Source of the DNA: CAVYWD01 sp963772225
GTDB lineage: Bacteria; Myxococcota; Myxococcia; Myxococcales; UBA5297
Assembly: GCA_963772225.1 (NCBI GenBank)
Contig: CAVYWD010000002.1
Span: forward strand, 1,860,001 to 1,924,000
Length of the DNA stretch: 64,000 nt
Reading direction: 5' to 3'
Under the pieces are notes generated by a model that was not told where the DNA came from, ran no database searches, and saw only the letters and a program-made list of their open reading frames with translations. Each line of letters opens with the position of its first letter. The first letter of the stretch is position 1. The translations under genes were made by a program, and so were the position numbers. This document shows positions 36,476 to 44,520 of the stretch, piece by piece.

Positions 36476-38446
36476 ATGACGATACGACCTCTCCGCCTCC
36501 TCTTGGCGCTGGCCCTCTTCCTGCCCTCCGCGCTCGCCCGCGCCGAGGAACCCGCGGAGCTCACGATCCTGAGCTATCACGAGGTGGCCGACCGGGCTCA
36601 GGCTCTCACCCCGTACTACGCGGTCACGCCGACGAACTTCGTCCGGCAGATGGACTGGCTGCGCAACCACGACTTCCACTTCGTGACCGTCTCGGAAGTG
36701 CTGGCTGCCCGCGAGGGGAAGAAGCCGCTGCCGGAACGCGCGGTCCTGGTGACGTTCGACGACGGCTACGAGTCCGTCTACCAGAACGCGTGGCCGGTCC
36801 TGAAAATGTTCCGCATCCCGGCCGTCATCAACGTCGTGAGCGGCTGGTTCGAGGAGCAGGAGAAGGTTCATTTCGACGGGAAGGAGGTGCCGAGGAACTT
36901 CTTCCTGTCCTGGAAAGAGCTGAAGGAGATGGTGGACTCCGGGCTGGTCGAGGTGGGGAGCCACAGCTTCGACCTGCACCACGGGATCCTGGGCAACCCC
37001 CAGGGCAACGTGCAACCCGCGGGCGTCACCCAGCAGTACTTTCCCGCGGAGAAGCGGTACGAGGACGAGCGCGCGTACCGCCGGCGCGTCGAGGCGGACC
37101 TCGAGCGCGCCAACGCCCTCATCAAGCGCCACACCGGCAGGCCGCCCCGCGTGATCGCCTGGCCCTATGGCCGGTACAACCGGACCACTCGGGAGATCGC
37201 CGAGAAGCTGGGCATGCCCATCGGGCTCACGCTCGACGACGGCGCCAACCAGCGCGACACGCCGCTCTGGGGCCTGCGCCGCATCCTGGTCGAGAGCAAC
37301 ATGGCGCTCTGGGACCTGCACCGAGAGATCGAGATCCGGAACGCGAACCTCAGCGACAACGACCGCCCGCAGAAGATCGTCCACGTCGACCTCGACTACG
37401 TCTACGACGCCGACCCGGAGCAGCAGGAGCGCAACCTCTCCACCCTCATCGATCGCATCGCGCGGATGGGCGTGAACTCGGTCTACCTGCAGGCCTTCTC
37501 CGACCCCGACGGGGACGGCGCAGCCAACAAGGTCTACTTCCCGTGCCGCCGCGTACCCATGCGCGCGGACCTGTTCAACCGGGTCGCCTGGCAGATCCGC
37601 ACGCGGACCCAGGTGAAGCGGCTCTACGCCTGGATGCCGGCCTTGGGCTGGCAGCTCCCCGCCACCGACCCGGCGGCGGGCGACCGCGTCAAGACGCTCG
37701 CCGGCGACCGGACCGACCGGGTGAACATGGGGTACGAGCGGCTCTCGCCCTTCTCGCCGCGCGCCCGCCAGGCCATCCGGGAGATCTTCGAGGACCTGGC
37801 CCGCTCGGCCCTCTTCGACGGGCTCCTCTTCCACGACGACCTGACGCTCTCCGATTACGAAGACGCGAGCCCGGCCGGGCTCGCCGCTTACCGGGAGTGG
37901 GGTCTGCCGGGCTCGGTGGAGGAGATCCGCAAGAGCGACGACCTGCTCGGGCGCTGGACCATTCTCAAGATCAACGCGCTCGACGACTTCGCCATGGAGC
38001 TCGCGGACATCGTTCGGGCGCGGCAGCCGGCGCTCAAGGTGGCGCGCAACCTCTACGCGCGCGTGGCCCTGAACCCGAAGGCGGAGGTCTGGTATTCGCA
38101 GGCCCTCGAGAACTCGCTTTCGCACTACGACTTCACCGCCATCATGGCGATGCCCTACATGGAGAAGGCGCCCGACCCCGGTGCCTTCTACCGCGACCTG
38201 GTGCGCGCGGTGGACGGCCGCGACGGGCTGAAGCGGGTGGTGTTCGAGCTCCAGGCGGTGGACTGGCGCGAGGGGAACCGGCCCATCCCCAGCGAGGAGC
38301 TGGCCGCCACCATCACCAGCCTGTACGCCCAGGGCGTCCACCACGTCGGCTACTACCCCGACGAGCCTTTCAAGCGCCACCCGGACACGTCCGTGTTGAA
38401 GGCGGCCCTGGACGCCAAGTCGAACGCGCCCGAGGCGCGGCCGTGA
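36476..38446 (+). CDS. pgaB: PgaB, poly-GlcNAc deacetylase
   Basis: The 656-residue exported enzyme partially de-N-acetylates the exopolysaccharide poly-beta-1,6-GlcNAc during export. The signal peptide (LRLLLALALFLPSALARAEE) is followed by a NodB-type deacetylase domain. Its motifs are ILSYHEV, LVTFDDGYESVY with the catalytic Asp pair, EVGSHSFDLH with metal His residues, and IAWPYGRYN. The C-terminal glycoside-hydrolase-like domain (residues about 300-640) has VHVDLDYVYDAD, GVNSVYLQAFSDPDG and MAMPYME. It lacks a lipobox Cys, unlike E. coli PgaB. The next gene, pgaC, overlaps its stop (GTGA). Good length and complete motifs. Confidence 0.92.
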   Translation: MTIRPLRLLLALALFLPSALARAEEPAELTILSYHEVADRAQALTPYYAVTPTNFVRQMDWLRNHDFHFVTVSEVLAAREGKKPLPERAVLVTFDDGYESVYQNAWPVLKMFRIPAVINVVSGWFEEQEKVHFDGKEVPRNFFLSWKELKEMVDSGLVEVGSHSFDLHHGILGNPQGNVQPAGVTQQYFPAEKRYEDERAYRRRVEADLERANALIKRHTGRPPRVIAWPYGRYNRTTREIAEKLGMPIGLTLDDGANQRDTPLWGLRRILVESNMALWDLHREIEIRNANLSDNDRPQKIVHVDLDYVYDADPEQQERNLSTLIDRIARMGVNSVYLQAFSDPDGDGAANKVYFPCRRVPMRADLFNRVAWQIRTRTQVKRLYAWMPALGWQLPATDPAAGDRVKTLAGDRTDRVNMGYERLSPFSPRARQAIREIFEDLARSALFDGLLFHDDLTLSDYEDASPAGLAAYREWGLPGSVEEIRKSDDLLGRWTILKINALDDFAMELADIVRARQPALKVARNLYARVALNPKAEVWYSQALENSLSHYDFTAIMAMPYMEKAPDPGAFYRDLVRAVDGRDGLKRVVFELQAVDWREGNRPIPSEELAATITSLYAQGVHHVGYYPDEPFKRHPDTSVLKAALDAKSNAPEARP

Positions 38447-39705
38447 CGACTCTCGCGCTGGCATGGCACGGCCTGCTCGCGTACGTCTTCTACTACCCGC
38501 TGTTCATGTCGTTTCTGTGGATGACGGGCGCGGCGCTGTTCTACTGGCGCCGCGAGCGGTTGGATCCGCCCTTCGACCAGCCGCGCGCGCTGCCGAACAC
38601 GCCGCCGGTGACCGTGCTCATCCCCGCCTACAACGAAGGGGACAACGTCGAGGAGACGGTGAGCCACGCGCTCGCCCTCGACTACCCCGCGTTCGAGGTA
38701 GTGGTGGTGAACGACGGGAGCAAGGACGACACCGGCGAGGTACTGGAGCGGCTCGCCGCGCGCAATTCGCGGCTCCGGGTGGTGCATCTCGCCCAGAACC
38801 AGGGCAAGGCCATGGCGCTGCAGGCCGGCAGCCTGGTGGCGCGCCACGAGGTGCTCATCTGCATCGACGGCGACGCCCTGCTCGACCCCCACGCCGCCCA
38901 CTGGCTGGTGCGCCACTTCGTGGAGAGCCCGGAGGTCGCGGCGGTGACCGGGAACCCGCGCATCCGCAACCGCTCCACGCTCCTGGGACGGCTGCAGGTC
39001 GGCGAGTTCTCGTCGATCGTCGGCACCATCAAACGGGCCCAGCGGACCTTCGGGCGAATCTTCACGGTGAGCGGGGTGATCACCGCGTTCCGCAAGTCGG
39101 CGGTGCACCAGGTCGGCTACTGGAGCTCCGACATGCTCACCGAGGACATCGACATCACCTGGAAGCTCCAGCGCGGCGGCTGGGACGTGCTCTTCGAGCC
39201 CAACGCCCTCACGTGGATCCTGATGCCGGAGACGCTCCGCGGGCTGTGGAAGCAGCGGCTCCGCTGGGCCATGGGCGGCGCGCAGGTGCTCTTCAAGAAC
39301 TTCGACGCGTGGATCTGCCCGACCCAGAGCTTCCTGTGGCCGCTGCTCTTGGAGATGTGCGCCAGCCTGGCGTGGTCCTACGGGATGGTGCTGCTCGCCC
39401 TGACCTGGCTGGCCTCCCTCTTCCTTCCCTCCGGCGCCGTGCCGATGGTGGGCAGCCCGCTCAGCCCGCAAGGAAACGGCGTCATCCTGGGAACTGTTTG
39501 CCTCGTGCAGTTCGCGTTCAGCACGTGGCTCGATCGCCGGCACGACCGCGGGTTGGGGCGAAACCTCTTCTGGATGATCTGGTTCCCCATCGTGTTCTGG
39601 GTCATCAACTGCGCAGCGACGGTGGTGGCGTATCCGAAGGTGATCGCGCGCGGCCGCGGAACGCGAGCCCGGTGGGTCAGCCCCGACCGTGGCTTCAAGC
39701 CCTGA
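38443..39705 (+). CDS. pgaC: PgaC, poly-GlcNAc synthase glycosyltransferase
   Basis: This is a 420-residue membrane GT2 synthase. It has one N-terminal span pair (YVFYYPLFMSFLWMTGAALFY) and a catalytic domain with VTVLIPAYNEG, VVVNDGSKDDT, IDGDALLD, TEDIDITWKL and the processive-synthase QRLRWAMGG. Three or more C-terminal spans follow. It polymerises UDP-GlcNAc and pushes the chain into the periplasm. The GTG start at 38443 overlaps the pgaB stop. Its own stop overlaps a tiny ORF (TGATG), and pgaD lies 214 bases downstream. Confidence 0.94.
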   Translation: MTTLALAWHGLLAYVFYYPLFMSFLWMTGAALFYWRRERLDPPFDQPRALPNTPPVTVLIPAYNEGDNVEETVSHALALDYPAFEVVVVNDGSKDDTGEVLERLAARNSRLRVVHLAQNQGKAMALQAGSLVARHEVLICIDGDALLDPHAAHWLVRHFVESPEVAAVTGNPRIRNRSTLLGRLQVGEFSSIVGTIKRAQRTFGRIFTVSGVITAFRKSAVHQVGYWSSDMLTEDIDITWKLQRGGWDVLFEPNALTWILMPETLRGLWKQRLRWAMGGAQVLFKNFDAWICPTQSFLWPLLLEMCASLAWSYGMVLLALTWLASLFLPSGAVPMVGSPLSPQGNGVILGTVCLVQFAFSTWLDRRHDRGLGRNLFWMIWFPIVFWVINCAATVVAYPKVIARGRGTRARWVSPDRGFKP

Positions 39706-39770
39706 TGGACGAAATCGCCAGGCGTGACGGGCTGTTCGCGGCGACGCGCCGCCTGCGAACCGCGCGCTGA
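39705..39770 (+). CDS. 21-residue ORF coupled to pgaC (doubtful)
   Basis: The ATG overlaps the pgaC stop (TGATG) and encodes the basic peptide MDEIARRDGLFAATRRLRTA plus Arg. No hydrophobic segment is present. It may be a leader peptide or simply chance. A weak inverted repeat, AACCGGCC / GGTCGGTT followed by TT (about 39774-39812), comes next and could end pgaBC transcription. Confidence 0.25.
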   Translation: MDEIARRDGLFAATRRLRTAR

Positions 39771-39918
39771 ATAACCGGCCGAGCGCCGTCGTCCTTAGGT
39801 CGGTTTTCGCACAAGCGCCAAGGCTGCAGAGGCTGCGGGGCCGAGAGTCGTCTCCTCTCGGCATCGCGCTCGCCTCCTCGTTGCAAGGCGCCTGTGCCCG
39901 AGCACGGAGTCGGAAGAC

Positions 39919-40377
39919 ATGAGCGGGTCCCTGATCATCAATGCGCGGCACCGGCTGAGCTGGTACCAGCGCCTCCTGTCGGACGCGTCCACCGCCATGG
40001 CCTGGGGTGGCTGGCTCTGGCTGTTGAAGCCGCTGCTCAAGTCCGCCGCCTGGCTCGCCGACGTGGGTCTCTCCGCCGCCTCCAGCATCAACGACGTCCT
40101 CTGGAGCAACGCGGCGGGGGGCTTCCAGCGCTCGGCGTTGGCTCTCATCGGCACCTCCGGCACGCTCCTCGTTTGGAACAGCCTGCCCGCGGCGCGCAAG
40201 GTAAAGAGGGCCGCCGAGCTGTCCGTCCGCGACCACGCCCGGCACTTCCAGCTCTCCGAGCAGGAGATCCAGGCGAGCCGCAACGCCTCAATCTGCGTGG
40301 TGCACCACGACCACTCGGGCCGCATCGTCCGCCTGGAGTGCCGCGAGCCTCTGTGCCGCGAGTCCCTGGCGGCCTAG
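39919..40377 (+). CDS. pgaD: PgaD-like poly-GlcNAc synthesis protein
   Basis: The 152-residue inner-membrane protein begins with the family pattern LIINARHRLSWYQRLLSDAS and an aromatic-rich span (MAWGGWLWLLKPLLK). A second hydrophobic region lies near residues 75-92 (ALALIGTSGTLLVWN) and a cytoplasmic tail ends in C-residues. PgaD binds PgaC and is needed for polymerisation, and is the site of c-di-GMP-dependent control in E. coli. Its place just after pgaBC supports the call despite low sequence conservation in the family. No pgaA porin is present in the window. Confidence 0.75.
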   Translation: MSGSLIINARHRLSWYQRLLSDASTAMAWGGWLWLLKPLLKSAAWLADVGLSAASSINDVLWSNAAGGFQRSALALIGTSGTLLVWNSLPAARKVKRAAELSVRDHARHFQLSEQEIQASRNASICVVHHDHSGRIVRLECREPLCRESLAA

Positions 40378-40622
40378 CGCGGGCTGCGCCTCTGACCGAG
40401 GAGACCAACTCGGCGGGCACTCTCGCAGAATCGAATCCGCGCCGGCAGGCTCTCAAGCCATTTCCTCGCCTCCTCGTAACGCTGCGCTCGCTGGGAGTCT
40501 CGGAGCCCGTCCCACTCCGGTCCTCGGTCGTCGGTGATCACGACCGCGTGCTCTCCAGCCCCGTTGGCCCGGCCCTTCAGGCCCTTTGCGGGCGTTGCCC
40601 GAATCTGCGAAGCGCCCTCCAT
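40374..40622 (-). CDS. Small hypothetical protein (doubtful)
   Basis: The 82-residue reverse ORF has a central stretch that looks protein-like: GAGEHAVVITDDRGPEWDGL, then RDSQRAQRYEEARKWLESLP. Its codons are reasonably GC3-biased. The ends are Arg/Gly-rich and it overlaps the end of pgaD by four bases. No family is recognised, and no strong ribosome site precedes the ATG. It fills most of the 314-base gap between pgaD and the next RND gene. It could be a real small gene, a remnant or chance. Confidence 0.3.
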   Translation of the reverse strand: MEGASQIRATPAKGLKGRANGAGEHAVVITDDRGPEWDGLRDSQRAQRYEEARKWLESLPARIRFCESARRVGLLGQRRSPR

Positions 40623-40691
40623 TTCGGATGCGCGTGGGAGAGAATCTCGCGCGGCTAAATTGCTCGGGGCTCAGGGAGCGAAGCCCCGCCC

Positions 40692-43600
40692 TTGAACCTC
40701 TCAGAGCCGTTCATCCGAAGGCCCGTCGCGACCTCGCTGCTCGCCGGCGCGCTCCTCCTCGCCGGCGCGGCCGCCTACCGGAAGCTCCCGGTCTCGCCGC
40801 TGCCCCGGGTGGACTTCCCCACCCTGAACGTGACCGCGGCGCTGCCCGGCGCGAGCCCGGAGACCATGGCCTCCGCGGTGGCAACCCCGCTCGAGCGGCG
40901 CTTCGGGCGCATCGCCGGAATTACCGAGATCACCTCGTCGAGCACCCTGGGCCAGACCTCGCTCACCCTCCAGTTCGGCCTCGACCGCGACGTGGACTCG
41001 GCGGCCCGCGACGTCCAGGCCGCCATCAACGCGGCCGGCGGCGACCTGCCCACGAACCTGCCCAGCTTGCCCACCTATCGGAAGGTGAACCCCTCCGACG
41101 CGCCCATTCTCATCCTCACGCTCTCCTCCGCCACGCTGCCGCTCGCGCAGGTCTACGACGCGGCGGCCAACATCCTCGCCCAGCGCATCTCGCAGGCGCC
41201 GGGGGTGGGCCAAGTCTTCGTGGGCGGAGCGCAGCTCCCCGCGGTGCGCGTGCAGGTCGACCCGGCCGCGCTCGCCGGCGTCCACCTGGACCTCGAGGAC
41301 GTGCGGGGCGCGCTCGCCTCCTCGAGCCTCGACCAGGCGAAAGGCAGCCTTCAAGGGCCCCGACAGGCCACCGCCCTCATCGCGAACGACCAGCTGACCG
41401 GCGCCGACGCCTACCAGGACGTGATCGTGAGCTGGGCCCAGTCGAGCCCCGTGCGCATCCGCGACGTGGGCCGCGCCTACGACAGCGTCGAGAACGAGCG
41501 CGTCGCCGCCTGGGGCGACGGCGCGCGCTGCATCATCCTGCTCATCCGGCGCCAGCCCGGCGCGAACATCATCGAGGTCATCGACCGGGTCAAGTCGCTC
41601 CTGCCCTCGCTGGCGGAGTCGGTCTCGCCCGCCATCGACGTCAAGGTCGCGCTGGACCGCAGCAGCACCATCCGCGCCTCGGTGAAGGAGGTGCAGCTCT
41701 CGCTCCTCATCAGCATCGGCCTGGTGGTGCTGGTGGTCTTCGCCTTCTTGCGCAGCGCCCGCGCGACCGCCGTCCCCAGCATCGCCGTCCCGCTCTCGCT
41801 GGTGGGGACCTTTGGCGCGATGTGGCTCTTGCGCTTCAGCCTCGACAACCTCTCGCTCATGGCGCTGACCATCTCCACCGGTTTCGTGGTGGACGACGCC
41901 ATCGTGGTCACCGAGAACATCGCGCGCCGGCTGGAGCTGGGCGAGTCGCCCGTTCACGCGGCGCTCGAGGGCGCCCGGCAAATAGGTTTCACCATCGTCT
42001 CCATCACGCTCTCTTTGCTCGCGGTGTTCATCCCGCTGCTCTTCATGGGCGGCATCGTGGGGCGGCTGTTCCGGGAGTTCGCGGTCACGTTGAGCGCCGC
42101 CATCGCGCTCTCGGCGCTGCTCTCGCTCACCTTGTCGCCCGCCATGGCCTCCCGGCTCCTGCGGCCGCCCGAGCCTGGGCGGCGCGGCGCCCTGGACCTT
42201 CGCGCAGAAGAATCCTTCGAGCGGCTGCGCTCGGCGTACGGGCGCGCGCTCGCCGCGGTGCTGCGCCACCCGACCCTGACGCTCGCGACACTGGCGGCGA
42301 CCGTCGCGCTCAACGTCCTGCTCGTGCTGGCCGCACCTAAAGGACTCTTTCCGCAGCAGGACACCGGGAGCCTGGGCGGCGTCTCCGACGGGCCGCAGGA
42401 CATCTCGTTCCCGGCCATGCGCGAGCGGCAGGAGGCGGTGAACGCCATCCTCCGGCGCCACCCGGCCGTGGCGCACTCCACGTCGTTCCTGGGCGGGAGC
42501 ACGCTCAACACCGGCAACTTCTTCATCGAGCTCAAGCCCCAGAGCGAACGGCGCCAGAGCGCGGACGAGGTCATCGCCGAGCTGCGGCCCCAGCTCGCGC
42601 GCGTGCCGGGGATCCAGGTGTACCTCCAGTCGGTGCAGGACGTGCGGATGGGCGGGCGGCTCACGCGGACGCAGTACCAGTACGCCCTGACGGACCCTCG
42701 CCTGCCCGAGCTCTCGCGCTGGGCGCCGCGGCTGCTCGAGCGGCTGCGCGCCCTTCCCGAGCTCCGGGACGTCGCGAGCGACCAGCAGACCGACGCCCTG
42801 GAGCTGGCGGTGGACATCGACCGGGACCGGGCGTCACGGCTGGGTCTGAGCGCCCTTCATATCGACCAGGTCCTCTATGACGCCTTCGGGCAACGCCAGG
42901 TCTCGACGCTCTTCACGCCGACCAACTATTACCGGGTCGTGCTCGAGGCGGCGCCGGGGAGCCGCGAGCACCCCGAGGCGCTCGACCGCCTCTACCTCCG
43001 CCCGCCCGGAGGCGAGCCGGTGCCGCTCGGCGCCGTGGCGAGCTACGGGCCCGGCAGGACGCTGCTCTCGGTGAACCACCAGGGCCAATTCCCGGCGGTG
43101 ACCTTCTCCTTCAACCTCGCGCCCGGCGTCGCCCTGGGTCAGGCGGTCGAGCGCGTGCGCCGCGCTCAAAGCGAGCTCGGCCTGCCGGCGTCCATGCGCG
43201 CGAGCTTTCAAGGCACCGCGCAGGCTTTCCAGGAGTCCCTGGCGAGCGAGCCCATGCTCATCGCCCTGGCGCTCGTCGCGGTCTACATCGTGCTGGGCGT
43301 GCTCTACGAGAGCACCGTGCACCCGCTCACCATTCTTTCGACGCTCCCGTCGGCGGGCGTGGGGGCGCTCCTCTGCTTGAGGCTGTTCCACATGGAGCTG
43401 AGCGTCATCGCGCTCATCGGCCTGGTGCTCCTCATCGGCATCGTGAAGAAGAACGGCATTCTTATGATCGACTTCGCGCTCGAGGCGGAACGCGAGCGCG
43501 GCCTCTCCACGCGCGAGGCCATCACCGAGGCGTGCCTCTTGCGCTTTCGGCCCATCCTGATGACGACGCTCGCGGCCATGCTCGGCGCGGTGCCGCTCGC

Positions 43601-43763
43601 CATCGGGCTGGGCGCCGGCTCCGAGCTGCGGCGGCCGCTGGGGGTCACCATCATCGGAGGGCTCGCGCTCTCGCAGCTCTTGACGCTGTTCACGACGCCG
43701 GTGGTGTACTTGGAGCTCGATAGGCTGAGCCGAAGGCGGCGCGCGCCCGTCGCCCGAGGCTAG
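40692..43763 (+). CDS. RND efflux transporter (HAE1), second copy
   Basis: The 1023-residue pump is paralogous to the one at 26873. It starts with a TTG and NLSEPFIRRPVATSLL, the usual N-terminus. The TM4 Asp pair (GFVVDDAIVVTEN), TM10 Lys (GIVKKNGILMIDFAL) and conserved FRPILMTTLAAMLGAVPLA are intact. The periplasmic porter loops differ substantially from the first copy, suggesting another substrate range or the two partners of an MdtBC-like heteromer. No adaptor or outer-membrane gene flanks it. It may share those at 25710 and 22527, or be a lone copy. Confidence 0.94.
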   Translation: MNLSEPFIRRPVATSLLAGALLLAGAAAYRKLPVSPLPRVDFPTLNVTAALPGASPETMASAVATPLERRFGRIAGITEITSSSTLGQTSLTLQFGLDRDVDSAARDVQAAINAAGGDLPTNLPSLPTYRKVNPSDAPILILTLSSATLPLAQVYDAAANILAQRISQAPGVGQVFVGGAQLPAVRVQVDPAALAGVHLDLEDVRGALASSSLDQAKGSLQGPRQATALIANDQLTGADAYQDVIVSWAQSSPVRIRDVGRAYDSVENERVAAWGDGARCIILLIRRQPGANIIEVIDRVKSLLPSLAESVSPAIDVKVALDRSSTIRASVKEVQLSLLISIGLVVLVVFAFLRSARATAVPSIAVPLSLVGTFGAMWLLRFSLDNLSLMALTISTGFVVDDAIVVTENIARRLELGESPVHAALEGARQIGFTIVSITLSLLAVFIPLLFMGGIVGRLFREFAVTLSAAIALSALLSLTLSPAMASRLLRPPEPGRRGALDLRAEESFERLRSAYGRALAAVLRHPTLTLATLAATVALNVLLVLAAPKGLFPQQDTGSLGGVSDGPQDISFPAMRERQEAVNAILRRHPAVAHSTSFLGGSTLNTGNFFIELKPQSERRQSADEVIAELRPQLARVPGIQVYLQSVQDVRMGGRLTRTQYQYALTDPRLPELSRWAPRLLERLRALPELRDVASDQQTDALELAVDIDRDRASRLGLSALHIDQVLYDAFGQRQVSTLFTPTNYYRVVLEAAPGSREHPEALDRLYLRPPGGEPVPLGAVASYGPGRTLLSVNHQGQFPAVTFSFNLAPGVALGQAVERVRRAQSELGLPASMRASFQGTAQAFQESLASEPMLIALALVAVYIVLGVLYESTVHPLTILSTLPSAGVGALLCLRLFHMELSVIALIGLVLLIGIVKKNGILMIDFALEAERERGLSTREAITEACLLRFRPILMTTLAAMLGAVPLAIGLGAGSELRRPLGVTIIGGLALSQLLTLFTTPVVYLELDRLSRRRRAPVARG

Positions 43764-43891
43764 GCCCGAACCTGAGTCTGTCGCGCAGCTTTCTCGGTCC
43801 AAAATAATGTTCGCGCCGCTCATCGCCAGGACCCCGGCGAGCGCCTGTTGGTCGGCGCCCCCTGTGCGCGCAGCAGGGTCAGCGCGGAGAG

Positions 43892-44398
43892 GTGGCGTTC
43901 GCAGCTCCGCCACTCTGCCGAGCAGACCTCGCCGCCTCGGCCGGCGCGGGTCCCGCCAGCGGTTGGGCCGCCGCCGGCGCCATCTCCACCTTCCCCACCC
44001 TCCAGGCGCTCGCGGGCACCTGGCTCCTGCGCCGACTCCGGGTCGACGTCCCGTCGACGGTGCGCGAGGCCGGCCGGTTCGCCGCCGCTGGCGCCTTGAG
44101 CTGCCTCGTCACCGAGACGGGTAGGACGGCAATCCTGAGGTGAGCTCCGAGAGCTTCGCGCGCTTCGTCGCTCCGTTTCTCACCCGAAGCCGCGTGCTCC
44201 AGGCCGTGGAGTGGATTCCCCGCGTCACCCCGAGGGATTGGGGAGGCCTTCGAAGCGCGGGCGCGCGCCTGGGCCCCCGGCTTCCAAATCACCGAGCGCT
44301 CCGCCACGAATCGCCGTTTCGCTTTCGGCCACTTTGCCGCGCTGGCCGCCGTCGGCGGCCTCGCTTGCTTTCCCGGGGCCAAGGGTCTGGTCGAGTAG
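43892..44398 (+). pseudogene. Decayed MASE1-CHASE sensor gene
   Basis: Three frames in succession carry recognisable pieces. First comes a MASE1-like helix (LQALAGTWLLRRLRVDVPST ... FAAAGALSCLV, 43970-44120). Then from about 44140 the opening of a CHASE domain appears (ESFARFVAPFLTRSRVLQAV, EWIPRVTPRD). After a one-base shift near 44238 come EAFEARARAWAPGFQITERS and a stop at 44396-44398. The second half of MASE1 and most of CHASE are gone. It appears to be the remnant of a membrane sensor, possibly the former input module of a kinase like that at 44521. Domain names are my reading of short matches. Confidence 0.45.
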
Positions 44399-44520
44399 CG
44401 GCTTCGGACCCGCCGCAACGGCTTCTGGGCGAGACAGGCGGCGCGCCGCGCCCCGCTCGCAGAAATCGCTGGCGCCGACTGTTCTCTATTCCGGTGTTTG
44501 AAACGAGGTGAATTGGCCGA

